A stretch of 64,000 nucleotides of DNA from NCBI RefSeq assembly GCF_049200465.1, contig NZ_CP120836.1, positions 5,456,001 to 5,520,000 of the forward strand, given 5' to 3'. Origin of the DNA: Leptothermofonsia sp049200465 (GTDB taxonomy: Bacteria; Cyanobacteriota; Cyanobacteriia; Leptolyngbyales; Leptolyngbyaceae). The position numbers and the translations under genes are program-made. Positions 25,947-35,377 of this stretch are shown piece by piece (position 1 is the first letter of the stretch; every line of letters begins with the position of its first letter). The notes under the pieces are model-generated. The model was not told the origin of the DNA. It saw only the letters and a program-made list of their open reading frames with translations, and did no database searches.

Positions 25947-26762
25947 CTACTCAGCTCCTAGATAGGCCTCAATCACGGCTGGATCATTTCTAACTTTTGC
26001 TGGATCGCCGAGGGCAATGAGCTGTCCAAAATCCAGGACGGCGATGCGATCGCACAATCCCATTACCAGCGGCACATGGTGTTCAATCAACAGCACCGTC
26101 AGATCAAACTGCTGACGAAGATTACGAATAAACTCGCTGAGCTGGTGCTTCTCATTCGGATTCATCCCGGCTGCCGGTTCATCCAATAACAGTACACGGG
26201 GTTTGAGGGCCAGAGCGCGAGCAATTTCCAGTCGTCGCTGGTCGCCATAGGGAAAGTTGCAGGCGATTTCGTTGGCGCGATCGCCCAAACCCACAAGCTC
26301 CAACAACTCCATAGCTTTCTTGCGAATTTGTTTTTCTTCCTGAGGTGCAGGCGGCAAACCCATCACTCCAGTCAGTACGCCGCTGTAGGTGTGGACGTGC
26401 TGGGCAATCATGACGTTCTCAAGTGCAGAGAGATGGCTAAACAGCCGAATATTTTGAAAAGTGCGGGCAATTCCCCGACTGGCAATTTGAAACGGACGCA
26501 GCCGGGAAATATCTTCCCCATCGTGCAGCATTTGCCCATCCGAAGGCTGAATTAATCCCGTCAACAAGTTGAACAAGGTCGTTTTGCCAGCCCCATTGGG
26601 ACCAATCAACCCAAAGATTTCACCCTGAGCGATCGCAAAAGAGACCTGATTAACCGCTACCAAACCACCAAAACGACGAGTCAAACCCCGCGCTTCCAGA
26701 ACGGGGCGATCGTGAACCGAAGTTTGGGATTCAGTAGAGTGGGACTGAGCCATTCGATACAA
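25947..26762 (-). CDS. livG: Branched-chain/neutral amino acid ABC transporter ATPase (LivG/NatA type)
   Basis: 271 residues. Walker A GLIGPNGAGKTTLFNLLTG, NIRLFSHLSALENVMIAQH, signature-like FPYGDQRRLEIARALA, Walker B VLLLDEPAAGMNP and LLIEHHVPLVMGLCDR with LGDPAKVRNDPAVIEAYLG at the end are typical of LivG. It would pair with the LivF-type ATPase at 15346-16065. The permease and binding-protein genes are not in this window. A start at the internal ATG (MAQSHS) is as likely as ATG 26762. Confidence 0.88.
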   Translation of the reverse strand: MYRMAQSHSTESQTSVHDRPVLEARGLTRRFGGLVAVNQVSFAIAQGEIFGLIGPNGAGKTTLFNLLTGLIQPSDGQMLHDGEDISRLRPFQIASRGIARTFQNIRLFSHLSALENVMIAQHVHTYSGVLTGVMGLPPAPQEEKQIRKKAMELLELVGLGDRANEIACNFPYGDQRRLEIARALALKPRVLLLDEPAAGMNPNEKHQLSEFIRNLRQQFDLTVLLIEHHVPLVMGLCDRIAVLDFGQLIALGDPAKVRNDPAVIEAYLGAE

Positions 26763-26781
26763 AGTGGCATACCTCTAACTA

Positions 26782-26896
26782 ATACCAATTTGATTTGAAA
26801 ACAGTGCAAATCTGACCCCTCCTGACCTCCCCTTGCCAAGGGGAGGTGCCGAAGGCGGTGGGGTGATGTGCAAGGTTCATCATTATAAATTGGTAT
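26782..26896 (+). repeat. ATACCAATTT-ended repeat (family B), copy 1
   Basis: 115 bp with inverted ends ATACCAATTT / AAATTGGTAT and the interior tgacctccccttgccaaggggaggt. A second copy, about 95% alike by eye, is at 52834-52947. Confidence 0.9.
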
Positions 26897-27137
26897 AAAA
26901 TCGATTCTCCTATGAAACTGGGTGATGGGGAAGGGGAAAAGAGTGAATGGGTGGATAAGAGGAGGGTGAGTGGGAGGTGAGAGGAGTACTCCATCACTCC
27001 CCACCTCCCACTCATCCACTCCCTTCCCCTTCTGGCTCCTGACTCCTGGCTTCTCCCCCTCCCTCTCACTTCCTAAACTAGACACCAACCCTCCACAAAG
27101 GTTAAAAAGTTCGAAGTAGCGAGTAGGAGTTGGGGCA

Positions 27138-29093
27138 ATGTGTGGAATTGTTGGCTATATTGGCACCCGAACGGCCAGTGAAATTCTGCTAGAAGGGCTG
27201 CGCAAGCTGGAATATCGGGGCTACGATTCTGCCGGGATCGCTACTGTCTTGGAGAGTGAAATCCACTGTGTCCGCGCAAAGGGCAAGCTGCATAACCTGC
27301 AAGAAAAGCTGGAAGGAGAAGTCAACCCATCTCAAATTGGGATTGGTCACACCCGGTGGGCAACTCACGGCAAGCCAGAAGAGTATAATGCCCATCCCCA
27401 TATGGACACCGCCTGCCGGATTGCGGTTGTCCAGAATGGCATTATTGAAAACTATCGGGAACTGCGAGAGAAACTCAAAGCCAGAGGACACCAATTTCGC
27501 TCAGATACGGATACAGAAGTCATTCCCCACCTGATTGCAGAGTGTTTGCAGAAAATTAGGAGTCAGGAGTCAGGAGCCAGAAGCCAGGAGTTCACTCAAA
27601 ACTCAGAACTCAAGACTCAAAACTTCCCACCCCACCCCACCCCCCTCCTGGAAGCCGTTCGTCAGGCGGTCAATCAATTAAACGGAGCGTTTGCGATCGC
27701 CGTTATCTCTGCTGACTACCCCGACGAACTGATTGTGGCACGACAACAGGCTCCTCTGGTACTTGGCTTTGGCCAGGGTGAATTTTACTGCGCTTCGGAT
27801 ACTCCTGCCCTGGTGCCTTACACTCGCGCAGTGCTGCCACTGGAGAATGGTGAACTGGCGCGGATGACTCCTCTGGGGGTGGAAGTTTACAGCTTTGATG
27901 GGCAGCGGCTCAAAAAGGCACCCCGCACGCTTAACTGGAACCCGGTTATGGTCGAAAAGCAGGGGTTCAAACACTTCATGCTCAAGGAAATCTACGAGCA
28001 GCCAGGAGTAGTGCGGGCGTGTCTGGAATCCTACTTCGATGCCGATTGGCTCCACGCGGATCATCAGCACTCTCCGGTGCGTTTCAACTTGCCGGATGAG
28101 TTCTACAACAATTTGCAGCATATTCAAATCGTGGCCTGTGGCACCAGCTGGCACGCTGGGCTGGTGGGTAAGTATTTGCTGGAGCAACTGGCTGAAGTTC
28201 CTACCCAAGTGCAGTACGCTTCTGAATTTCGTTACGCTCCTTCACCCCTGACCCCTCACACGCTCACCATTGGAGTGACTCAATCCGGCGAAACAGCCGA
28301 TACCCTGGCTGCATTGGAGATGGAAAAGCAGCGGCGATCAATGAAATCTGCTCAGTTCGAAGCGCGACTTTTGGGTATTACCAATCGCCCCGAAAGTTCG
28401 TTGGGACATCTGGTTCCTCGTATCATTGACACCCATGCTGGAATTGAAATCGGGGTAGCGGCGACAAAAACATTCGTGGCGCAACTGATGGCGTTTTATG
28501 CTCTGGCGATCGATTTAGGTCACCGTCGCCAGACGATCGCTCCTTACCGCTTAGATGAAATCATTAATGGTTTGCGACAACTGCCTGCGCTGATTGAATC
28601 CGTTCTGGAAAGCCAGGAACGTTACATTGAAGAACTGGCCCATGACTTTACCGAAACTCAAGACTTCATTTTTCTGGGACGGGGCATTAACTTCCCAATT
28701 GCGCTGGAAGGAGCCTTGAAGTTAAAGGAAATCAGCTACATTCACGCAGAGGGCTACCCGGCGGGTGAGATGAAACACGGTCCGATCGCATTACTGGATG
28801 CCAATGTTCCAGTCGTAGCGATCGCCATGCCGGGAACGGTGTTTGAAAAAGTGTTGTCGAATGCCCAGGAAGCCCGTGCCCGTGATGCTCGCTTGATTGG
28901 AGTAACGCCAATGGACGAAGAGGAAGCAGCACACACCTTTGATACAGTGATTCCAGTGCCCCATGTGGACGAAATTCTGTCACCGATTCTGACGGTGATT
29001 CCACTGCAACTGTTGTCTTATCATATTGCGGCTCGGAGAGGGTTGGACGTTGATCAACCACGTAACTTAGCCAAATCGGTTACGGTGGAATAA
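27138..29093 (+). CDS. glmS: Glutamine--fructose-6-phosphate aminotransferase
   Basis: 651 residues. Starts MCGIVGYIG, so Cys1 (after Met removal) is the glutaminase nucleophile, with HTRWATHGKP and NGIIENY. The isomerase half has ACGTSWHAGLVGKY, TQSGETADTLAALE and the C-terminal LAKSVTVE. It makes glucosamine-6-phosphate for cell wall and surface amino sugars, including precursors for the nonulosonic-acid operon. Residues about 139-170 (SQESGARSQEFTQNSELKTQ...) are an in-frame insertion coded by the gagtcaggagtcaggagc-type intergenic repeat. Confidence 0.97.
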   Translation: MCGIVGYIGTRTASEILLEGLRKLEYRGYDSAGIATVLESEIHCVRAKGKLHNLQEKLEGEVNPSQIGIGHTRWATHGKPEEYNAHPHMDTACRIAVVQNGIIENYRELREKLKARGHQFRSDTDTEVIPHLIAECLQKIRSQESGARSQEFTQNSELKTQNFPPHPTPLLEAVRQAVNQLNGAFAIAVISADYPDELIVARQQAPLVLGFGQGEFYCASDTPALVPYTRAVLPLENGELARMTPLGVEVYSFDGQRLKKAPRTLNWNPVMVEKQGFKHFMLKEIYEQPGVVRACLESYFDADWLHADHQHSPVRFNLPDEFYNNLQHIQIVACGTSWHAGLVGKYLLEQLAEVPTQVQYASEFRYAPSPLTPHTLTIGVTQSGETADTLAALEMEKQRRSMKSAQFEARLLGITNRPESSLGHLVPRIIDTHAGIEIGVAATKTFVAQLMAFYALAIDLGHRRQTIAPYRLDEIINGLRQLPALIESVLESQERYIEELAHDFTETQDFIFLGRGINFPIALEGALKLKEISYIHAEGYPAGEMKHGPIALLDANVPVVAIAMPGTVFEKVLSNAQEARARDARLIGVTPMDEEEAAHTFDTVIPVPHVDEILSPILTVIPLQLLSYHIAARRGLDVDQPRNLAKSVTVE

Positions 29094-29106
29094 CTCACCA
29101 TTGTTA

Positions 29107-29406
29107 TTAGTTTGCTCTAAATGCTTTTGGGGTCATGCCTGTGAGCCGTCGAAACTGTTGACTCAAATGACTGTGGTTGTTGAATCCACAGCGGAGAGCA
29201 ATTTCCATAATGGGTTGGTCAGTTTGTTTCAACAGTTGTTTTGCCCGTTCAATCCGCTGTTGCAGCAGATATTGGTAGGGAGTGGTGGCGATCGATTGTT
29301 TGAACAAATGGCAGAAATGAAACTGACTCATGCCCAGTAATGCAGCCAGGTCTGCTAACTTAATTTCCTGTTCCAGATGGTCATTGATGTAGTCCAACAC
29401 CTGCAC
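29107..29406 (-). pseudogene. AraC-family regulator, N-terminally truncated
   Basis: The 99 residues from GTG 29406 are a nearly complete AraC DNA-binding domain: KLADLAALLGMSQFHFCHLFKQ (first helix-turn-helix), PYQYLLQQRIERAKQLL and IMEIALRCGFNNHSHLSQQFRR (second), TPKAFRAN. The open frame continues upstream to about 29485 (KHDVFPEEVQILPIYKGRLS) before a stop, but there is no effector domain of the usual size and no clear start. It is therefore likely a truncated remnant. A standalone DNA-binding domain is a less likely alternative. Confidence 0.7.
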
Positions 29407-29514
29407 CAGTTGTCGCTGAGACAGTCTACCTTTATAGATCGGGAGAATCTGAACTTCTTCTGGAAATACATCATGTTTAGCTTTTTTTCTAAGACAGCCC
29501 TATGCCGATCATGA

Positions 29515-29733
29515 AAAGCAGGAGAATATGTCAAGCAAAGCGGTCTGGACTGGATTATTGTTCGTCCGGGAGCCTTTGTCGAGGGAAATCTTACTCATTC
29601 CTATCGACATGGATTTCCCAGCACTGACCGGACATCTAAACTGCAAATTTCTCGTGCCGATGTTGCTGACTTCATGCTGAAGCAACTGTCAGATGATTCA
29701 TACCTTTACAAGACACCTGCTCTGTCGTATTGA
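29515..29733 (+). pseudogene. C-terminal fragment of an NAD(P)-dependent SDR/NmrA-like oxidoreductase
   Basis: In one frame ending at TGA 29733 the sequence reads EYVKQSGLDWIIVRPGAFVEG, then KLQISRADVADFMLKQL and TPALSY. SGLDWIIVRPG...ISRADVADFML is the C-terminal pattern of atypical SDRs (compare TYTIIRPGGL...RADVAELV in the 14577-15245 gene). The N-terminal nucleotide-binding half is missing, and a stop (TGA 29512) bounds the frame. Confidence 0.75.
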
Positions 29734-29794
29734 AACATAAAGTATTTTATAAAGTATTTTATGACACTAGCTAACTACTCGCTTTTCGCATTGA

Positions 29795-30251
29795 TTCGCA
29801 TTGAAACTTGTCGCAGCACTTGGATGTGGGCTAATTGCAGGAGTCTTCTTTCCCTTCTCAACCTTTGTCATGAAGGCTCTGGCTTAACAACCCCCCAGCC
29901 CAGGGTATTGCTGCCATGCAATCCATTAATATCACGGTGATTAACCCCTGGTTTATGATTGCCTTTATTGGCACGGGCATCGTTTGTTTGATTCTAATTG
30001 TCATTTTGCTCCAGTGGCAACAACCCGGTGTCGCTTATTTGCTCGTCGCCAGTTTGCTCTACCTCGTTGGCTCATTGGGTGTAACAATCGCCTTTAATGT
30101 GCCGCTCAATGACGCATTAGCAGTCGTTAAATCCAACAGCACTGAAGGTGCAGCATTTTGGGCAAACTACCTGAAAAACTGGACATTCTGGAATCATGTA
30201 CGAACGATTGCATCATTGGCAGCGGCAGTATTATTCACAGTACACCCTTAA
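29795..30251 (+). pseudogene. DUF1772-family membrane protein gene with frameshift
   Basis: The first frame (from about TTG 29801) reads LKLVAALGCGLIAGVFFPFSTFVMKALA then TAA. A second frame enters as PPAQGIAAMQSINITVINPWFMIAF and runs to 30251 (FWNHVRTIASLAAAVLFTVHP). Together they make the DUF1772/anthrone-oxygenase-like four-helix protein, broken by a one-base shift near 29885. The start codon is also doubtful, so the gene is taken as dead. Confidence 0.75.
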
Positions 30252-30389
30252 AGTAGTCTGATGCCTTATTGATCTAGCGTTGCTCTCAGTTGCTTATACA
30301 GTTTTTTAACGACATCCACTACATTTTGTAACTGGGTTGCATCTTGTTGTTCGACTAATGTGGTAGTGCCATTACGTAGAGGATAGAGG

Positions 30390-30722
30390 AAAAAAGCCAT
30401 CCATCTGTACAACTAGTCGAGTCGTTGGTTTGGCCACTACTTTTGCTTGCTGAGATACCTCGGCGTAGCAATCATTCACCTACTGTTGCAACCAGCTCTC
30501 GGACAATTGCAGCACTCGTGCAATGCCTGCTAGGGGAATGTGTTCGAGCAACAGTCGCTCGATCAACGCACAGGTGTCTTTATCTTTCGGTTGCCATTGG
30601 GAATTCTCCACAAACTGACGACCCCAATCGCGACACTTGTAGTTCTGTTTGCCGCGACGGGTAGTACCGTTTTTCATGATGTCATCGGAACCGCAGGTCA
30701 GGCAGAGGAGATACGGCTTCAT
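30390..30722 (-). pseudogene. IS1-like transposase remnant
   Basis: 80 residues from ATG 30722: a zinc-finger start (LLCLTCGSDDIMKNGTTRRGKQNYKCRDWGRQF), then a helix-turn-helix (IPLAGIARVLQLSESWLQQ), as in InsA/IS1-type transposases. After an in-frame TAG (30480) the family sequence goes on (VNDCYAEVSQQAKVVAKP, RLVVQMDGFF) and then degenerates. No DDE core is left, so it is inactive. Confidence 0.75.
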
Positions 30723-30725
30723 GAT

Positions 30726-31658
30726 GGATCAAGTTCAGTAGGTGCATAATCAGGGTTAATCCATAATAGCGACTCCTAATTTTCTCTATCCCTTATAAAA
30801 GGGCACTACCTTGCTTCAAAATAAGCCTACTGCTTGCCATACCTAGTATCCCTGCTACTGGTTTAAGCTTCCTTTCATCTGCATCTCTACACTTTGCTGT
30901 AAATGTCACGGCATTGCACTGAGACGGGAACTGCCTGAAGGAGCAGAATCAGATCGAAATATTGGGACTGCAATACCGTGGATCTTTTGCTAGCACAGTT
31001 AGAATGCTGACACTGATTCTGACTGAGATATTGCTATTGGAATAGCAACAGCAACTATCGTAGGACTGTTAGTCCGTCTCTGCTTCATAATTTTCTCGTC
31101 AACTTGAACTTGCAGTATTTTTACGACTAACGCCGCAGAAACTTTTTCATCCTTAGGTTAATTTCAGATAATGAGATAGTGTAAACACTGAGTATTATGA
31201 CAAATAAATCGCTAACAACAATCACCAAGTATGATGCAATAGTAAAAGTACAAGATATTTTCACTACCTCTTATGTATACTTGACTTAATTGGAAATAAA
31301 AAGAGAGAGCAATTCTTAACGTAAAACTATCAATCCTTATGGCTTTATTGCCTATTCTTAAATTGGACAGTTTATTAACAATAATGTCTACTTTATAGGC
31401 AAGCATAGACATGGATTTGAAATTTTTGTGTACGATACCTATGAAGATTTTGAGGTTGACGTGAGCAGTGGCACTAACTACCGAATTAAAGCTCGCTTTT
31501 TGGTGAAGAAAGAGAGCAAGCTCTGCACTAAAACTACCAACCAAACTCCGTTGTGGCTAAATCTGTGGCGTAGGGTACAGAAATCGCCTGAACGCCTAAG
31601 CCACGATTGAAGCTCTCTCCCTGGTTCCCAGATTCAACCTGCAAACCAAAGAAAGAAG
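30726..31658. other. AT-rich gene desert with possible coding remnant
   Basis: About 930 bp, noticeably richer in A/T than the neighbours. On the plus strand at 31362-31610 a frame reads IGQFINNNVYFIGKHRHGFEIFVYDTYEDFEVDVSSGTNYRI with coding-like character but no good start. It may be a fragment of a lost gene. The overlapping minus-strand frame (31212-31544) has no coding character. No repeat of the other families is seen. Confidence 0.4.
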
Positions 31659-31712
31659 TTGGGAATTCTAAAGAAACTTCTCACTTTAGAGCACTCAACC
31701 TCACCAGGGCAC

Positions 31713-33185
31713 ATGCATCTTCCATCAAAATCCATTCAGCCTGTTACTCAGGCAGCGATCCGTGCGGAGCTAAAAAGAATTTGGGGCTACTCAGACTTCC
31801 GCCCACCTCAAGGAGAGATCGTTCAGTGTTTACTGGAGCAGCGAGACTCCCTCATCATCATGCCGACGGGCGGCGGCAAGTCCATCTGTTTTCAACTTCC
31901 TGCCCTGTTGCAAACGGGATTGACCCTGGTGGTTTCGCCGCTGGTGGCTTTGATGGAAAACCAGGTGCAGGAATTGTGGGAAAGGTATCCTTCGTTTAAG
32001 CGATCAGTGGCCTCGTTGCACAGTGAACTCTCGAAACAGCAACGCAGACAGGTTCTATGGGCGCTAGAGAATCAAAAATTGCGTCTGCTTTATCTCTCCC
32101 CTGAAACGCTGTTGAGTCCATCCGTTTGGGAAAAACTTTGCCACCCCTCGCTGAAGCTAAATAGGCTGATTCTGGACGAAGCCCACTGCCTTGCCCAGTG
32201 GGGTGACACGTTTAGACCCGCCTATTTTCGACTGGGCGCGGCGCGATCGCAACTGCTCAAGAGTAAGTCAGAGCATAGTCGAATTGCGATCGCGGCATTC
32301 ACCGCCACAGCGGATCCGCAAGCTCAGCAAACAATTCAGCGAATTTTACAACTCCAGGAACCTGAGGTTTTTCGTCTTAATCCCTACCGCTCGAATTTGA
32401 ACCTCAAAGTGCAAGTTGTGTGGACTCCCCGTGGACGGAGACAACAATTGCTGAAATTCATTCAAAGTTATGGGAATCAGGCTGGTCTGGTTTACGTCCG
32501 CACCCGTAGAGATAGTGAAACCCTGGCCGAATGGCTAAGTCAACAGGGATACCGCACAGCCGCCTATCACGCTGGTTTAAGCCCGGAGGAACGTCGCCAA
32601 ATTGAAACCGACTGGATTCGGGATGTGATCCAGTTCGTGGTCTGTACCTGTGCCTTTGGCATGGGAATTAATAAGCCAAACGTGAGGTGGGTTGCCCACT
32701 TCCACGCTCCATGCCTTTTGTCTGAGTACGTTCAGGAAGTAGGGCGAGCCGGTAGAGACGGAAAACCTGCAACAGCGTTGACATTAATCAGTGAAACGAC
32801 TGGATGGCTTGACTCGGAAGATAAGCAACGGTGGCAATTTTTCGAGCACCAAACCCGGAAACAACAGCAGATAGCCCAGCAACTGGCGAAAAAAATTCCA
32901 CCTCAGGGAGACGTTCAAACAGTCAGTCGTCAGTTTCAGGATGGCGCGCTGGCATTGTCCTGGTTGCACGGAGCGGGGCAACTTCAGTGGCAGGGGCCGT
33001 TTCAGTATGTGTTGACTTCACCCACAAAAGGCACATCGTTAACAGAGTCCAACACCAAAGCATCAAAGCAGATGGCTCAGTATCTTAAAACCCGTGACTG
33101 CCGCTGGAAGTTTTTGCTAAATGCATTTGGGTTTCCAGAGGAAGCGAAAAGCTTTCGCTGCGGGCATTGTGACAATTGCCCCTAG
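31713..33185 (+). CDS. recQ: RecQ-family ATP-dependent DNA helicase
   Basis: 490 residues from ATG 31713 (MHLPSKSIQPV); a TTG at 31659 would add 18 residues. Helicase motifs: IWGYSDFRPPQGEIVQ (motif 0), IIMPTGGGKSICFQLPA (Walker A), VVSPLVALMENQV, LILDEAHCLAQWG (DEAH), FTATADPQAQ, GLVYVRTRRDSETL, AYHAGLSPEERRQ, CTCAFGMGINKPNVRW and QEVGRAGRDG. The end CGHCDNCP gives zinc-site cysteines. A C-terminal HRDC domain is absent. It acts in recombination and fork repair. Confidence 0.92.
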   Translation: MHLPSKSIQPVTQAAIRAELKRIWGYSDFRPPQGEIVQCLLEQRDSLIIMPTGGGKSICFQLPALLQTGLTLVVSPLVALMENQVQELWERYPSFKRSVASLHSELSKQQRRQVLWALENQKLRLLYLSPETLLSPSVWEKLCHPSLKLNRLILDEAHCLAQWGDTFRPAYFRLGAARSQLLKSKSEHSRIAIAAFTATADPQAQQTIQRILQLQEPEVFRLNPYRSNLNLKVQVVWTPRGRRQQLLKFIQSYGNQAGLVYVRTRRDSETLAEWLSQQGYRTAAYHAGLSPEERRQIETDWIRDVIQFVVCTCAFGMGINKPNVRWVAHFHAPCLLSEYVQEVGRAGRDGKPATALTLISETTGWLDSEDKQRWQFFEHQTRKQQQIAQQLAKKIPPQGDVQTVSRQFQDGALALSWLHGAGQLQWQGPFQYVLTSPTKGTSLTESNTKASKQMAQYLKTRDCRWKFLLNAFGFPEEAKSFRCGHCDNCP

Positions 33186-33357
33186 CCCCCAGTCCCTAGC
33201 TCCTGCCTTCTCACTTCTGCTCCTGACTCCTGACTTCTCCCTTCCTCCTTAAAGAATTTTCAAAACTCCCGGAGAAGTCTTTCCATTGATGAATGATTAA
33301 TCTGAGCCAAAGGGTTGCACTACCACACAACTGCACACCTTGTTGAGGACTTGAGTT

Positions 33358-33888
33358 ATGAAATCTTCTTTCACCTGGGCGATCTCGCCATCTCTTAGCC
33401 TTGCGATCGCTGCCGCTTTATCCAGCATTCCTTTGACTGCTCAGTCAGTTCGTGCTGATGATTGCAGTTCAGTTTCTTTTATCCAGACTCCTGATGGTAA
33501 ATGTCATGATTTGAGCTATCTAACGGTCCTGGGACGTTCCCGGCAAAACCTTGAAGATGCCTCCAAATTATACGCAGAGACTATCCAAATTCGCCAACCC
33601 CTACCGGTCACTTACGTTACTGAAACAACTGTAACTGATCGCTCCACTACTTCAGTTATAACTTTTGATACCTATTACCCCATACCAGAGGAACTGGAGG
33701 AGAATCTTGAGATACTCCAAAGGGTTAACAGTAATCTGCGTCAGAAAGCGGCTACAAATGAAGCCGTTGAACGATGGGCGTTTCGCAGACAACGGCAAGT
33801 TATGAATGGAGTGTCAAAGTCTTTTGTGAATAGTCCCCCTGTTTATAGCTATCCGATGCAAGTTTGCTATGAGGTATGTTCTTGGTGA
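33358..33888 (+). CDS. Secreted protein of unknown function
   Basis: 176 residues. Residues 1-33 are a signal peptide (MKSSFTWAISPSLSLAIAAAL... to SVRADD, cleavage near Ala-Asp). The mature part begins CSSVSFIQTPDGKCHDLSYLTVLG with a cysteine pair, has a long polar helix (LEENLEILQRVNSNLRQKAATNEAVERWAFRRQ) and ends with VCYEVCSW. Probably periplasmic. No family is recognised. A single gene between recQ and the broken methyltransferase gene. Confidence 0.65.
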   Translation: MKSSFTWAISPSLSLAIAAALSSIPLTAQSVRADDCSSVSFIQTPDGKCHDLSYLTVLGRSRQNLEDASKLYAETIQIRQPLPVTYVTETTVTDRSTTSVITFDTYYPIPEELEENLEILQRVNSNLRQKAATNEAVERWAFRRQRQVMNGVSKSFVNSPPVYSYPMQVCYEVCSW

Positions 33889-33947
33889 GGTAGCAGACAA
33901 CAGGCAACAGGTGTGAAAATTCAGTATTCGTTTATCAGGGTGCATCT

Positions 33948-34634
33948 ATGGTAATGCGATTGGAAAAGGTTGTACCGTTTGGGCGATCGCTCAATGAGTA
34001 CGTCCAGATGTTTAACCTGACTGAACAGGATCTACAGAAATCTATACTGGGAGTGGCAGACGGTCCCGCAAGTTTCAATGCGGAAGGTACTCGGCTTGGC
34101 TATCGAATTAAGTCGATTGATCCTCTTTATCAATTCACGACTCATCAGATTAGAGAATGATTTGATCAAGTCGTTGATAACATCATTGAACAGGTGAAAA
34201 ATACTCCAGACGACTGGGTCTGGACCTACCATGGTTCACCGGATGGATTGAGGGAAAATCGAAAACGGGCAATTGAACTCTTTTGTGCAGACTATGAAGC
34301 CGGAAAAGCTGAGAGTCGATACGAACTCGGTGAACTGCCCGATTTGAAATACGGTAATGGCGAGTTTGACCTGGGTTTATGTTCCCATTTCCTTTTCCTT
34401 TATTCCGACCATTTCAGTGAACAATTTCATTTCAACTCTGTCTGCGAAATGCTTAGAGTTTGTCAGGAAGTCAGGATTTTTCCACTCCTCACGCTCATGC
34501 TAAAACCCTCCCAGCACCTGGGGCCGATTATCAAAAAATTGCAAGCACAAGGCTATCAGTGTGAAATTGTCACCGTCCCCTACGAGCTACAGCGGGGTGG
34601 AAACGAAATGTTGAGAATCACAACGGTCAGATAG
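33948..34634 (+). pseudogene. Methyltransferase-like gene with in-frame TGA stop
   Basis: Two segments in the same frame (33948-34160 and onward to 34634) are separated by a single TGA at 34158-34160. Joined, they read ...YQFTTHQIRE-stop-FDQVVDNIIEQVKNTPDDWVW..., with RRVxx-like ELPDLKYGNGEFDLGLCSHFLFLYSDHF typical of the post-II region of class I SAM methyltransferases, as seen in cyanobacterial 'SAM-dependent methyltransferase' proteins. The expected codon is CGA (Arg), a one-base change to TGA. The glycine motif I is not obvious. Probably inactive or read through. Confidence 0.65.
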
Positions 34635-34768
34635 TACAGGGGGGAGGGAGGAAGCAGGGGGAAGGAGTAGGCATCAACTCATCCACCCATCCACCCACTC
34701 CTCTACATTGACATGGGTGAATCACCTGTGCATGATATTCACCGACGTTTCCTTACGGAAATCTTTGA

Positions 34769-35262
34769 ATGGCTTCTGCACGGCGGTATACGCTGAGTTT
34801 GTCCTGTCCAGATCGAGTGGGTATTGTGGCGGCAGTGAGTGGTTTTATTGCCAGTCACAATGGTTGGATTGTGGAAGCTCAGCACCATGTAGATCAGGCT
34901 GCACAGCGCTTTTTTATGCGGCAAGAAGTTCTAGCGGATTCCTTAGCGTTTAGGATTGAAGAGTTTGGGCAACAATTTGCCCCGATCGCCGAAAAGTTTC
35001 AGATGGACTGGCAAATCACTGACTCTACCAGAAAGAAACGGGTTGTTATACTGGTTTCTAAGCCAGAGCATTGTCTTTATGATTTGCTTGCCCGCTGGCA
35101 AACTGGCAAAATAGTGAATTAGACATTGATATTCCCTGTGTCATCTCCAATCATGAGGTGCTGCGCAAATTTGTGGAGTGGCGTACCATTACGTCACCTC
35201 TGAACTCGATGCTGGCCCCATTATTGACCAGGATGTGATTTGTATCGATCATTTCACACAAG
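34769..35262 (+). pseudogene. purU: Formyltetrahydrofolate deformylase (PurU), truncated
   Basis: 117 residues (YTLSLSCPDRVGIVAAVSGFIA, then FFMRQEV, QMDWQI and ILVSKPEHCLYDLLARWQTG) give the ACT domain and the start of the deformylase domain. After a frameshift near 35115, the family sequence continues in another frame (ELDIDIPCVISNHEVLRKFVEW), then a large internal deletion, then ELDAGPIIDQDVICIDHF. There it is cut off by the 111-bp element at 35265. Intact PurU is about 284 residues and yields formate for purine balance. Confidence 0.85.
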
Positions 35263-35264
35263 TA

Positions 35265-35375
35265 TAGCTCTACGCAGGTGCGTTAGGACATTGGAATTAG
35301 AGAGGGAATGGGGCCTTCGCCCCTAGCCAGAGGTTCCACTCCTGCACCCCATCCTAAGTATGGTGGCTATCGCTA
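35265..35375 (+). repeat. 111-bp TAGC...GCTA element (MITE family A), copy 4
   Basis: Full copy with TA at 35263-35264 and 35376-35377. It is more diverged than copies 2, 3 and 5 (gggaatggggccttcgcccc, atcctaagtatggtgg). It sits exactly between the purU remnant and the stop of the LuxR gene. Confidence 0.92.
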
Positions 35376-35377
35376 TA

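Noticed and set aside
31212..31544. 110-codon minus-strand frame in the AT-rich region
   Set aside because: Isoleucine/leucine-rich without domain features, in AT-rich DNA. A plus-strand remnant in the same place looks more coding-like.
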